Source: Albimonas pacifica (lineage in GTDB: Bacteria > Pseudomonadota > Alphaproteobacteria > Rhodobacterales > Rhodobacteraceae). From it: a DNA stretch of 64,000 bases. Made by a program: the position numbers and the translations under genes. Where the stretch lies: the NCBI RefSeq assembly GCF_900113695.1, contig NZ_FOQH01000002.1, positions 558,001 to 622,000 of the forward strand, given 5' to 3'. Under the pieces are notes generated by a model. The model was not told where the DNA came from and ran no database searches. It saw only the letters and a list, made by a program, of their open reading frames with translations. The number at the start of each line of letters is the position of its first letter. Within the stretch, counting starts at the first letter, position 1. Of the stretch, positions 47,459 to 55,497 are shown one piece after another.

Positions 47459-49008
47459 GACGCGCTCCTGATCGAGGTGGGCGCCTCGCCGGCGAAGGCC
47501 GGCTCGGGCTGGGGGGTGGGATGCGGACGCAATGCGCGCGCGACGAGGGCGCGGTGCAGCGCCTCGGCGCGGGCAAGAAGCTCCGCCGGCGCGTCGGGGG
47601 CCGGGACGGTCCGCCCGGGACGCAGCCGACCCGCCTGGGCGACCAGGGCGGCGGGATCGTCGAGCGCCAGCGCCTCCGCCAGCGCCGCGAGATGCGGCGC
47701 GGGATCGGCCGAGAGCGCCTCGTGATCGACGAGGATCGTGCGCGGCCCCGCCTGGGCGAGCAGCGTCTCGAAGGCCGCGCACCAGATCTCCAGCCAGAAG
47801 GCCGGCTCGTGGGCGCGGGCGCGGTCGGGCCGCGCGGTCCCGAAGGCGAGCGGGCGCAGCGCCTGACCGAACTCGAAATGCCCCAGCCCCTCCATGTAGC
47901 GCCGGCCGAACGGGTCCTTGCGGTGCAGCCGCTCGAACCGCGCGTGCTGGCGCATGAGGGAGGCGACCTGCGCCCAGGGATGGCGCACCGGCACGACGAC
48001 CGAGGCGTCCGGGAAGGTCGCGTGCAGCAGGCCGATCCGCGCGATGCCGGCGTTGTTCTTGGCGACGTAGCGGCGGGCCTCCGGCCGGGTCCCGTGCCGG
48101 CGTTCCGCCGCCACCACCCGCGCCATGTGGGAGCGCATGAACCGCTCGAACCCCTCCCGCCGCTCGTCGGGGGCCCAGGCGCGGACCACGCCGCCGCGGT
48201 AGTGCTCGGGCCACCAGGCCATCCACGCCGGCTCCTCGAAGGCCTCGGGGCTGTCGAAGCCGACCGAGAGCCCGTCGCCATGCGCCCGCTCCGCCTCGCT
48301 CGCCTCCCGGCGGAAGCGGCGGGAGGTCTCGCCCCAGGTCAGGGGGAACAGCGGGAAGGGCATGTGCCGGTAGGTGGCGGAGGCGAGCTCCGGCAGGGAG
48401 GCCAGCGCCTGCAGCGTCACCGTGGTCCCGGCGCGGGGCAGCGAGGCGATGAAGATCGGCCGGCGGGCGTGGGCGAGGTCGATGGCCGCGGCATGGCGCT
48501 CGGCCTCGGTCTGCGCCATGCGGCGCTGAACGCCCAGCGTCGCGAAGCCGATCCGGTGCAGGGCCCGGTCGGCGGCGCCGTAGGGAACCTCGGGGTCCGC
48601 GTCCGCGGCGTCGTCGGCCGCCGCGTCGCGACGCGGGAGGCGGGAGACGGCGATCCAGGCGAGGATCGCGAAGACGGTGGAGCCGGCGAGGAACGGCCAG
48701 CCCGTCGCCACGGCCTCGGCCCCCGCCAGAGTGTAGAGCCCCGCCTGCGCCCCCGCCCAGACCACCGCGCCGGCCGCGGCCAGCGCCGCCGCGCCCGCCA
48801 GCGCCAGATGGGCGAAAGCCCCGAGCATCCGGCCCGCCGCGCGGCGGGCCAGGGCCTCCTTGGCGTCGTCGTCGAGCGTCGGGTCGCGCATCGCGGCCGA
48901 CGCCTCCCGCGCGGTCGCCAGCGTCCGCCTCGCGGCGGGCTCGACCCGCGTCAGCCGCAGCGCCGCGACGAAGACGAGGACCGAGAGAAGCAGCGCGGCG
49001 AGGATCAC
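47455..49008 (-). CDS. Membrane-anchored PAPS-type sulfotransferase
   Basis: A 517-residue protein. The N-terminal 170 residues contain several hydrophobic helices (ILAALLLSVLVFVAALRL, then two near 100-150), after which a cytoplasmic sulfotransferase domain starts. FIASLPRAGTT near 190 is the phosphosulfate-binding loop and VVPVRHPWAQVAS near 340 the 3'-phosphate-binding segment, so the donor should be PAPS. The acceptor is unknown. GTG at 49008 is chosen as start because it overlaps the upstream stop as GTGA and the first hydrophobic helix begins at once. It lies between the YVGPGAG protein and the ASST-like gene. Confidence 0.83.
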   Translation of the reverse strand: MILAALLLSVLVFVAALRLTRVEPAARRTLATAREASAAMRDPTLDDDAKEALARRAAGRMLGAFAHLALAGAAALAAAGAVVWAGAQAGLYTLAGAEAVATGWPFLAGSTVFAILAWIAVSRLPRRDAAADDAADADPEVPYGAADRALHRIGFATLGVQRRMAQTEAERHAAAIDLAHARRPIFIASLPRAGTTVTLQALASLPELASATYRHMPFPLFPLTWGETSRRFRREASEAERAHGDGLSVGFDSPEAFEEPAWMAWWPEHYRGGVVRAWAPDERREGFERFMRSHMARVVAAERRHGTRPEARRYVAKNNAGIARIGLLHATFPDASVVVPVRHPWAQVASLMRQHARFERLHRKDPFGRRYMEGLGHFEFGQALRPLAFGTARPDRARAHEPAFWLEIWCAAFETLLAQAGPRTILVDHEALSADPAPHLAALAEALALDDPAALVAQAGRLRPGRTVPAPDAPAELLARAEALHRALVARALRPHPTPQPEPAFAGEAPTSIRSAS

Positions 49009-49409
49009 CGGTCGCGGGCCCCGGCGGTCTCCGGCGCGCCGGGCTCGGGCCGCTCGCGGGAGACGGGGGCCGCCGGCGAGGGCGGCGCGGCGGGCTCGAT
49101 CGACGCGGCGGGCGGCGTCTCGGCGACGGTCGTCCCGGCGCGACGGCCGCGCAGCAGGCGCTTGAGCGGGTACCACACGAAGCCCGCGATCGCGAGCAGC
49201 ACCGCGGCGACGAGGGCGAGCATGCCGCCGATGGCGGTCAGCCCCGCGCCCGGCCCCACGTAGGCCGAAGCCGCCTGCGGCGCGAGCAGGGCGGGCGCGA
49301 GCAGCGCGGCGGAGAGCAGGGCCGCGCGCAGCCGCGCGGCGGAGAGCAGGGCCGCGCGCAGCCGCGCGCGGGCCCGCGGCGCGGGGCGGAGGGAAAGGGG
49401 GCTGGCCAT
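49005..49409 (-). CDS. Small YVGPGAG membrane protein of unknown function
   Basis: A 134-residue protein with a signal peptide ending in QAASA, directly followed by YVGPGAGLTAIGG, one membrane helix (LALVAAVLLAIAGFVWYPL), a basic stop-transfer segment (KRLLRGRR) and a Pro/Ala-rich tail. Proteins with AYVGPGAG after the signal and a WYPLKR-type end of the helix recur next to sulfotransferase or sulfatase-like genes as I recall, but no function is assigned to them that I know. The signal peptide is lengthened by a 30-bp tandem duplication. The stop overlaps the sulfotransferase start. The ATG at 49409 is chosen to give a proper signal peptide. Confidence 0.72.
   Translation of the reverse strand: MASPLSLRPAPRARARLRAALLSAARLRAALLSAALLAPALLAPQAASAYVGPGAGLTAIGGMLALVAAVLLAIAGFVWYPLKRLLRGRRAGTTVAETPPAASIEPAAPPSPAAPVSRERPEPGAPETAGARDR
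49304..49363. repeat. 30-bp tandem duplication in a signal-peptide sequence
   Basis: Two identical 30-bp copies (49304-49333 and 49334-49363) encode RLRAALLSAA twice within the signal peptide of the small YVGPGAG protein. The identity at base level suggests a recent slippage event. Confidence 0.85.
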
Positions 49410-50119
49410 GGCGGAACGCCTTTCGACAGAGCGACGCGAAGGTCGCGGGGAACGGGACGGCGCGCCTCCCCTCCCGGTTCGCCGTGGGCCGCAGACCGGA
49501 ACCGCTGCGGGTTCCGGTCTGCGGGAGGATCGAGACATCGGTATCGAGAATGACCCTCGAAGGGCTTCAAGCGGTTGTTCCCGCGGCGATTTCGGGGCGT
49601 GCGCGCCGCAAAGATGAGCGGCCGGTCACCCCGCTCTGCCGCCTGTGGCCGGCGCCTCGGCCGGCGGGCCGACTTCCGGCGCCAGCCAACCGCCGAGGGT
49701 CAGGCGGCCGACGGCGCCGGCGGCGGTCGGCGCGCGGAGGAGGACTCCGGTCGACGGCCTGCAGACGAAGACCGGGCGGAGCGCCGGCCGCCTCGCCCCC
49801 GCAGGCTCGCGGCCCCGCCTCGGCCTCGCGCATCTCCGGGCCGGGGCCCCCGTTTCCCGGAGCAGCGGCCGGACCCGCCCGGCCCCCGGGGCGGTGGACC
49901 CGGCCTCGAGCGAAGGGCGGCGACGGCGGGCGTGCGCTCGCCTCCGGCGCGGCGGTGCGGTCGTGCGCGCGCCTCCGGCGCGACGGCGGGTCGTGCGTGC
50001 GCCTAGGGCGCGACGCCGTCGCGGAGGCGCACGCGACGGCGACGGCACGAAGCCTTGCGCGACCACCGCGGCGGACACGGGGCGGCTTCATCGCCGTGGC
50101 TCGAATCGAAAAGGCCGAA
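49410..50119. other. Gene-free stretch rich in repeats
   Basis: About 700 bp between the YVGPGAG gene and the lipoprotein terminator. Open frames here are short, unlike any family I know, and read arginine/proline-rich on all strands, so I see no gene. It holds a strong inverted repeat (49489-49524) and three imperfect repeats of about 30 bp (49921-50010). The promoter of the sulfotransferase operon should lie at its left end, perhaps near the slightly AT-richer 49530-49575, but no clear hexamers were found. Confidence 0.6.
49489..49524. repeat. Perfect 15-bp inverted repeat upstream of the sulfotransferase operon
   Basis: The arms CCGCAGACCGGAACC (49489-49503) and GGTTCCGGTCTGCGG (49510-49524) match perfectly around a 6-nt loop, 80 bp upstream of the start at 49409. 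It could form a very stable hairpin in the 5' leader or be a protein-binding site. No U-run follows on either strand. Confidence 0.85.
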
Positions 50120-50138
50120 GGGCGGCGTCGCGCCGCCC
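50120..50138 (-). terminator. Intrinsic terminator of the EF-hand/lipoprotein operon
   Basis: On the minus strand an 8-bp GC stem (GGGCGGCG with CGCCGCCC) around a 3-nt loop is followed by TTCGGCCTTTTCG, a moderately T-rich run, 15 bp after the lipoprotein stop. A reasonable rho-independent terminator. Confidence 0.6.
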
Positions 50139-50153
50139 GAAGGTCCGGCGCGC

Positions 50154-50384
50154 CTACATGCCCTTGGCGATCTCGCCGCCGGCGATCGTGCCGATGACCG
50201 CGCCGGCGCCGGTGGCGACGATCTTGCCGCTGCCGCCTCCGAACAGCGACCCGACGGCGGCGCCGGTGACGCCGCCGATGACCTGGCCCTGCGTCTCCTT
50301 GCTGACCGGCACGCCGGAACAGCCCGCCAGGGCGACAAGGGCCGCGGCCGCGACGGCCGCGCGACGAAGAGACGATCCCGTCAT
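50154..50384 (-). CDS. Small glycine-zipper lipoprotein
   Basis: A 76-residue outer-membrane-type lipoprotein. The signal peptide (RRAAVAAAALVALAGC) ends in a good lipobox, LAGC, and the mature part has a glycine-zipper region (GGVTGAAVGSLFGGGSG, then GAGAVIGTIAGG), as in OsmB/SlyB-like proteins. The role is unknown; such proteins are often envelope-stress products. ATG at 50384 is used; a GTG one codon earlier overlaps the EF-hand stop and is equally possible. Confidence 0.85.
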   Translation of the reverse strand: MTGSSLRRAAVAAAALVALAGCSGVPVSKETQGQVIGGVTGAAVGSLFGGGSGKIVATGAGAVIGTIAGGEIAKGM

Positions 50385-50764
50385 CACTTCAGCTCCTCGA
50401 TGAACATGCGCACTTCGCCCAGGGTCAGCACCCCGTCGTGATCGGCGTCGGAGGCGAAGAACCGGATCACCCGGTCGCCCACCGCCTCGCCCAGCGACAG
50501 CATCCCGTCGTCGTCGCGGTCGGCCATGGCGAATGCCGCGGGCGTTTCCTTCGGCGTCTCGTCCGCCGACAGCAGCCGGTCCGCGTCGACGTCGAGCTCG
50601 CCGAACCGGTGCACCACCGCGGCGATGTACTCGTCCACGTTCACGGCGCCGTCGCGATTGACGTCGACGCGGGCGAACGCCTCCTCGACCGTTTCCGCTG
50701 CGGCCAGGCCCTGCGGGCCGGCGATGCCGACGACCGCGACGGCCACCGTCCAGATGGAGCGCAT
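50384..50764 (-). CDS. Secreted EF-hand calcium-binding protein
   Basis: A 126-residue protein with a signal peptide (WTVAVAVVGIAGPQGLAAA) and four EF-hand-type loops: DVNRDGAVNVDE (34-45), DVDADRLLSADE (58-69), DRDDDGMLSLGE (82-93) and DADHDGVLTLGE (106-117). Three are canonical; the second has Arg where the conserved Gly belongs and may bind calcium weakly. It is probably periplasmic, acting as a calcium sensor or buffer. It shares an operon with the lipoprotein gene, which overlaps its stop codon. Confidence 0.88.
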   Translation of the reverse strand: MRSIWTVAVAVVGIAGPQGLAAAETVEEAFARVDVNRDGAVNVDEYIAAVVHRFGELDVDADRLLSADETPKETPAAFAMADRDDDGMLSLGEAVGDRVIRFFASDADHDGVLTLGEVRMFIEELK

Positions 50765-51019
50765 TGACCTTCTCCCAAGATCACGTCGTCGCCGCCCCGA
50801 CCGTCGGACGGCGCGAGACGCGGTTCCGGGTTCGCTTCAACGCCCGAGAACCGCTCCGGAAATCGAGCCTAGGCTCGCTTCGGCGATTGCGCAAAGGTTT
50901 CCGGAAACAACCTGGGGTCATCCTCGCGCCACGCCGCGCCACGTGGCTCTCCGGTCCTGCGCCCGGCTTGTTTCCAGGCCAGGGCGACGGCTGCGGCCGG
51001 ACGCGCTGACGCGCGCCGT
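50765..51019. promoter_or_regulatory. Upstream region of the EF-hand operon, with palindromes
   Basis: No gene is seen here. It holds a perfect 14-bp palindrome, CGAGCCTAGGCTCG (50864-50877), and a 12-bp palindrome, GTTTCCGGAAAC (50897-50908); the half-site TCCGGAAA recurs at 50855-50862. Their position 90-145 bp upstream of the EF-hand start suggests operator sites, but no promoter hexamers could be fixed. Confidence 0.5.
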
Positions 51020-51049
51020 CCCGCCCCGCGCGCCTGCGCGCGGGGCGGG
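51020..51049 (-). terminator. Strong hairpin after the amidohydrolase gene
   Basis: A perfect 13-bp stem, CCCGCCCCGCGCG (51020-51032) with CGCGCGGGGCGGG (51037-51049), around a CCTG loop, 17 bp downstream of the stop at 51067. There is no U-run after it on the minus strand, so it could be a terminator or an mRNA-end stabiliser for the transporter/deaminase operon. Confidence 0.65.
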
Positions 51050-51066
51050 CTTCGGGCGCGCGACGC

Positions 51067-52281
51067 TCAGGCGGCCTTGCGCAGGGCGTCCAGCATGCGG
51101 CCGTCGCGGGCGATCAGACGGCCGTTCTTCCAGACCTCGCGCGCGGCGGGGGCGGAGACGACGGCCTCGGGCACGGACCCGACCGGCAGGACCGCGAAAT
51201 CCGCCGCCGCGCCGGGGCGAAGGCCGTGATCGGCCAGGCCGAGCGCCGCGGCCCCGCCGTCGGTGATCACGTCGAAGGCGAGCGCGAGCTGCGCGTCGGT
51301 GTTGAAGCCCGAGCGGTAGCCGATCATCTGCGCGCGCCCCAGCATGTCGCCGTCGCCGTAGGGCCACCAGGAATCGCGGATGTTGTCGCAGCCCGACCAG
51401 ACCGTCGCCCCCGCCGCGCGCAGGATCGCCACCGGGGGGAAGGGGTGGGCGCCGGGCGCGTTGGTCATGATCGCGACCCCCGCCGCGGCGATGACGTCGG
51501 CCGCCTTCTTCTGCTGGTCCGGGGTCACGTCCCCCAGCCCGTAGGCGTGCGAGACGCCGACCCGCCCCTGCATCCCCGCCGCGACCGTGCGCTCGCAGAT
51601 CCGCTCGATCTCGAAGACGCCCAGCGTGCCGTGGTCGTGCAGGTGGATGTCGATCGGCTTGCCGTGCTTCTGCGCCAGCGCGAAGACCACGTTCAGCTGC
51701 CCCTCGACGTCGCGGTCGAAGGCGGCGGGGTCGAGGCCGCCGACCACGTCGCAGCCCATCGCCATCGCCTCGTCCATCAGCGCGTCGACGCCGGGGCTCT
51801 TCAGCACCCCCGACTGGGGGAAGGCGCAGAGCTGCAGGTCGATCAGCCCCGCATATTCCTCGCGCACCGCGAGCAGCGTCTCGACATGGGAAAGCCCCAC
51901 GTTCAGGTCGATCATCACGTGGCTGCGCATCCGGGTGGAGCCCTGCGCCAGGCACAGCTCCAGCTGGCGGCGCGCGCGGATGTCGAGCGGGTCGGCCTCG
52001 GCCAGGTTCTCGTTCTGGAAACGCACCCGCTCATGCACGTCGAAGCCGGCGGTGCAGGGCTTGTGGGGCTTCCACGCCTCGCCCCAGAAGGAGGTGTCGA
52101 GGTGGATGTGCCCCTCGACGAAGCCCGGCGCGACCAGGCGGCCGCCGAAGTCCACGACCGAGGCGGCGCCGGGGCGCGGCTCGCCCTCGGCCAGCACGGC
52201 CTCGATGCGCCCCGCGGTCACGGCGAAGGCGGCGCGGGTTCCGTCGGGGAGAAGGGCGTTGTCGAACAGCGTGTCGGTCAC
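51067..52281 (-). CDS. Cytosine deaminase-like amidohydrolase
   Basis: A 404-residue metal-dependent amidohydrolase of the CodA type. The metal ligands are visible as GHIHLDTSF near 57, IHLHDHGT near 200, VSHAYGLGD near 230 and a late Asp in SGCDNIRDSW. CodA-family enzymes deaminate cytosine, isocytosine or related heterocycles; the exact substrate cannot be told. It is the last gene of an operon encoding a BMP-type importer, so it probably acts on the imported base or nucleoside. The start is GTG at 52281 with GGAG 9 bp upstream. A GC-rich hairpin follows. Confidence 0.88.
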   Translation of the reverse strand: MTDTLFDNALLPDGTRAAFAVTAGRIEAVLAEGEPRPGAASVVDFGGRLVAPGFVEGHIHLDTSFWGEAWKPHKPCTAGFDVHERVRFQNENLAEADPLDIRARRQLELCLAQGSTRMRSHVMIDLNVGLSHVETLLAVREEYAGLIDLQLCAFPQSGVLKSPGVDALMDEAMAMGCDVVGGLDPAAFDRDVEGQLNVVFALAQKHGKPIDIHLHDHGTLGVFEIERICERTVAAGMQGRVGVSHAYGLGDVTPDQQKKAADVIAAAGVAIMTNAPGAHPFPPVAILRAAGATVWSGCDNIRDSWWPYGDGDMLGRAQMIGYRSGFNTDAQLALAFDVITDGGAAALGLADHGLRPGAAADFAVLPVGSVPEAVVSAPAAREVWKNGRLIARDGRMLDALRKAA

Positions 52282-52350
52282 GGGGGCAGGCTCCGGCAGG
52301 GGGAAGGGGGCGGGGACCGGCGCGCCGGTCCCCGCGGGAGTGGGCTCGGC

Positions 52351-53460
52351 TCAGCCCTTGGGCAGGGAGCCCTCGACCCCCTCGACCAGCCAGGTCATGC
52401 CCTTGACGTCCTCGGGGGCCATCGTCTCGCCCTCGGCCACGCGCATCTCGCCGGCGTTGTCCCTGATCGGGCCCGAGAAGATCTGGAACGAGCCGTCGAC
52501 GATGGCGGCCTCGGCCTTGGCCATCTCGTCGGCGACCGAGGCGGGCAGCTCCGGCGAGGCGGTGGTCATCTTCACGAAGCCGTCCGGCCCGAGGCCGCGC
52601 CAGCGCGCCGTCGGCTCCCAGGTCCCGGCCATCACGCCCTTCGCGGCCTCGATATGGGCCGCCGACCAGTCGAGCTCGAAGCTCACCAGCTGCTTCTGCT
52701 TCACGTAGGCCGAGAAGTCGCCGGTGGAACCGATGGACCACACGCCCTTCTCCTCCGCCGCCAGCCCCTGCACGGGGGTGTTGGGGGAGCCGGAGATCAC
52801 GTCGGCGCCCTGCGCGACCAGGGTCGCCACCGCGTCCTTCTCCTTGCCCGGGTTCACCCAGTCGTTGACCCAGACGATCTTCAGCGTGGCCTCGGGGTTC
52901 ACCGAGCGCGCGCCCAGCAGGAAGGCGTTGAGCGAATAGATCACCTGCGGCACCGGGAAGGCGCCGACCCAGCCGAGCACGTTCGACTTGGTCATCCGGC
53001 CGGCGGCGATGCCGGTCAGGTAGGTGCCTTCGTAGTGCCTGGCCTCGAAGACGCCGAGGTTGGGGCCCGCGTCGATGCCCGCGCAGCACTCGAAATGCGA
53101 CTTGGGCAGGGTGGGCGCCAGCTTCCGCAGCGAGGCGTACTGGGAGAAGGTGGTGCCGAACAGCAGCTGGTGGCCCTGGATCGAGAGCTGGCGGAACAGC
53201 CGCTCGCAGTCCTGGATCTGGGTGATGTTCTCCAGCACCGTGACCTCGACCTGGTCGGGGAACTCTTCCTGCAGGGCGCGCCAGGCCTCGGCCTGGAAAT
53301 ACTCCCAGCCGGTGTCGGAGATGGCGCCCATGTGGATCACGCCCACCTTGAGTTTCTCGCCGGCGGCGAGGACCGGCCGGGCGGCCAACGGCGAGAGCCC
53401 GGCGGCGAGGCCGGCGGCGGCGGCGCCCTGAAGCAGGCGGCGGCGGGTGAGGTCGGTCAT
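52351..53460 (-). CDS. BMP-family (PnrA-like) substrate-binding protein of ABC importer
   Basis: A 369-residue periplasmic binding protein. The leader MTDLTRRRLLQGAAAAG is a Tat-type twin-arginine signal. The mature protein begins KLKVGVIHMGAISDTGWEY and has the BMP/Med family segments FGTTFSQYASLRKLA and ARHYEGTYLTGIAAG. BMP-family proteins bind nucleosides or related compounds for ABC import. It lies between the two permease genes and the amidohydrolase gene in one leftward operon. The other components (ATPase, two permeases) are all present, so the system is complete. Confidence 0.92.
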   Translation of the reverse strand: MTDLTRRRLLQGAAAAGLAAGLSPLAARPVLAAGEKLKVGVIHMGAISDTGWEYFQAEAWRALQEEFPDQVEVTVLENITQIQDCERLFRQLSIQGHQLLFGTTFSQYASLRKLAPTLPKSHFECCAGIDAGPNLGVFEARHYEGTYLTGIAAGRMTKSNVLGWVGAFPVPQVIYSLNAFLLGARSVNPEATLKIVWVNDWVNPGKEKDAVATLVAQGADVISGSPNTPVQGLAAEEKGVWSIGSTGDFSAYVKQKQLVSFELDWSAAHIEAAKGVMAGTWEPTARWRGLGPDGFVKMTTASPELPASVADEMAKAEAAIVDGSFQIFSGPIRDNAGEMRVAEGETMAPEDVKGMTWLVEGVEGSLPKG

Positions 53461-53497
53461 CTCAGGCGTCCTTTCAGGAGAGGAGAGGGTCGGGGGC

Positions 53498-54412
53498 TCA
53501 GGCCGAGAACGGCTTGCCCAGCGAGGCGGGGACGTGCAGGCGCAGGCGCGCCTCGTCGCGGGAGATCACGACCAGCACGACGACGGTGGCGAGGTAGGGC
53601 AGGGCCGACATCAGCTCGGACGGCACGGCGGCGAGCGCGGTCTGCCCGAAGAGCTGGGCGATGGTGGCCCCGCCGAAGAGATAGGCGCCCGCGAAGCAGC
53701 GCCCCGGCCGCCAGGTGGCGAAGACCACCAGCGCCACCGCGATCCAGCCGCGCCCGGCGATCAGCCCCTCGGTCCAGAGCGCGGTGTAGACGACCGAGAC
53801 GAAGGCTCCGGCGAGGCCCGCCATGGCCCCTCCGAACAGCACCGCCGCGTAGCGGATGCGCCCCACCGGGTGGCCGATGGCCCAGGCCGAGGCGGGGGAC
53901 TCGCCCACCGCGCGCAGCACCAGCCCGGCGCGGGCGCGGTAGAGAAACCACCACACGCCCCCGAAGACCGCCCAGGAGAGCCACACCAGCGGATGCAGCT
54001 GGCCCAGCACGACGCCGAGGCCGGGGATCTGGCCGGCCGCCTGCTGGAGCGCGCTCGGCGCCGGCGCCAGCGCCATGCCGACGTAGGGCTTGCCGATGTA
54101 GGAGCCGAGGCTGGTCCCGAAGATGGTCAGCGCGAGGCCCGCGGCGATCTGGTTGGCGCCGAGGCTGACGGCCAGAGCCGCGAAGGGCAGGGCCAGCGCC
54201 GCCCCCGCCGCCGCGGCCGCCAGCGCCGCCGCCGGCCAGCCCGCGCCGCCCATCATCGCGGCGAAGCCCACCACCGCGCCCACCACCATCATTCCCTCGA
54301 CCCCGAGGTTGATGACGCCCGCGCGCTCGGCCACCAGCTCGCCCAGGGCCGCGTAGACCAGCGGCGTGCCGGCCACGAGGGCGGCGACCAGGATGGGGAG
54401 AAGATCGGGCAT
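53498..54412 (-). CDS. ABC importer permease, BMP-type nucleoside system (second)
   Basis: A 304-residue polytopic protein of the branched-chain/ribose-type permease family (YufQ/NupC-like). Typical segments are AERAGVINLGVEGMMVVGA near the N-terminus and GRGWIAVALVVFATWRP later. It pairs with the permease at 54412-55497. The ATG shares one base with the preceding stop (TGATG), and the binding-protein gene follows after 37 bp. Confidence 0.9.
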   Translation of the reverse strand: MPDLLPILVAALVAGTPLVYAALGELVAERAGVINLGVEGMMVVGAVVGFAAMMGGAGWPAAALAAAAAGAALALPFAALAVSLGANQIAAGLALTIFGTSLGSYIGKPYVGMALAPAPSALQQAAGQIPGLGVVLGQLHPLVWLSWAVFGGVWWFLYRARAGLVLRAVGESPASAWAIGHPVGRIRYAAVLFGGAMAGLAGAFVSVVYTALWTEGLIAGRGWIAVALVVFATWRPGRCFAGAYLFGGATIAQLFGQTALAAVPSELMSALPYLATVVVLVVISRDEARLRLHVPASLGKPFSA

Positions 54413-55497
54413 CACGCGGCCTCCGTCGCGGGCAGGGGGGCGTCCTCCACCCGGCGGATGCGCCAGGTGGTCAGCACGTCGGCGGCGAGCAGGAAGAACA
54501 GCAGCGTCCCCTGGAACAGCCCGCCGATGGAGGAGGGCATCCCCAGCATCATCTGCGCGTAGTCCCCCGCGATCGCGAGCAGCGCCAGCAGCAGCCCCGC
54601 CGGCACGATCCCCGCCGGGTGCAGCCGCCCGAGGAAGGCCACGATGATCGCCGCATAGCCGTAGCCGGCGGACGCGGTGGGGAAGATCTGGCCCAGCGGC
54701 CCCGCGATCTCGCCCACCCCCGCGACCCCCGCGGCGAAGCCCCCGGTCAGCATCCCGATCCACACCGCCCGCCGGACGGGGAACCCCGCGTAGCGCGCAG
54801 CCCCCGGCGCCGCCCCGGTGACGCGAAGCTGAAAGCCCAGGTGCGTGCGCTCGATGAAGATCCAGGCGACGAGGGCGGCGGCGACGGCGATCACGATCTC
54901 GATGTTCGCGCGCGTATTCTCGATCACGATGGGCAGCAGCGCGTCGGGGTGCAGGGGCGCCGACTGGGGGAAGTTGAACCCCGCCGGATCCCGCCACGGC
55001 CCGAACACCAGGTAGGCGAGCCACAGCTGCGCGCAGTAGTTCAGCATCAGCGAGGTCAGGATCTCGGAGGCGTTGAACCGCGTGCGCAGCAGCGCGGGAA
55101 CCGCCGCCCACAGCGCCCCTCCGATCCCGCCCGCCAGCAGCATGGCGGGCATCACCCAGGGACCCGCGCCCCCGAACTCCAGCGCCAGCCAGCCGCCGAA
55201 GATCACGCCCAGCACCAGCTGCCCCTCGGCCCCGATGTTCCACACGCCCGCCCGGAAGCCGATGGCGAGCCCCACCCCGATCAGGATCAGCGGCGCCGCC
55301 TTCAGCAGCAGCTCGCCGAAGCCGTAGAGGTCCGCGAGCGGGGTCGTCAGGAAGATCCACAGCGTCGAGACCGGCTCCCGCCCGTCCAGCGCGAAGAGGA
55401 TCATCGCCACCGCCGCGGTCAGCGCCGCCGCGATCAGCGGCGAGGCCCAGCTCATCGCCCGCGAGGGGCGGGGGCGGCGTTCAATGCGCAGCGGCAT
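54412..55497 (-). CDS. ABC importer permease, BMP-type nucleoside system (first)
   Basis: A 361-residue permease of the YufP/NupB type. It contains GFRAGVWNIGAEGQLVLG, the family hallmark, and YGYAAIIVAFLGRLHPAG. It forms the heterodimeric channel with the product of 53498-54412. The start overlaps the ATPase gene by 17 bp, showing tight coupling. Confidence 0.91.
   Translation of the reverse strand: MPLRIERRPRPSRAMSWASPLIAAALTAAVAMILFALDGREPVSTLWIFLTTPLADLYGFGELLLKAAPLILIGVGLAIGFRAGVWNIGAEGQLVLGVIFGGWLALEFGGAGPWVMPAMLLAGGIGGALWAAVPALLRTRFNASEILTSLMLNYCAQLWLAYLVFGPWRDPAGFNFPQSAPLHPDALLPIVIENTRANIEIVIAVAAALVAWIFIERTHLGFQLRVTGAAPGAARYAGFPVRRAVWIGMLTGGFAAGVAGVGEIAGPLGQIFPTASAGYGYAAIIVAFLGRLHPAGIVPAGLLLALLAIAGDYAQMMLGMPSSIGGLFQGTLLFFLLAADVLTTWRIRRVEDAPLPATEAA

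Noticed and set aside
49410-50119. Possible small genes on either strand in the repeat-rich gap
   Set aside because: The frames give Arg/Pro/Ala strings with no signal, domain or good ribosome binding site, and several overlap each other with equal quality.
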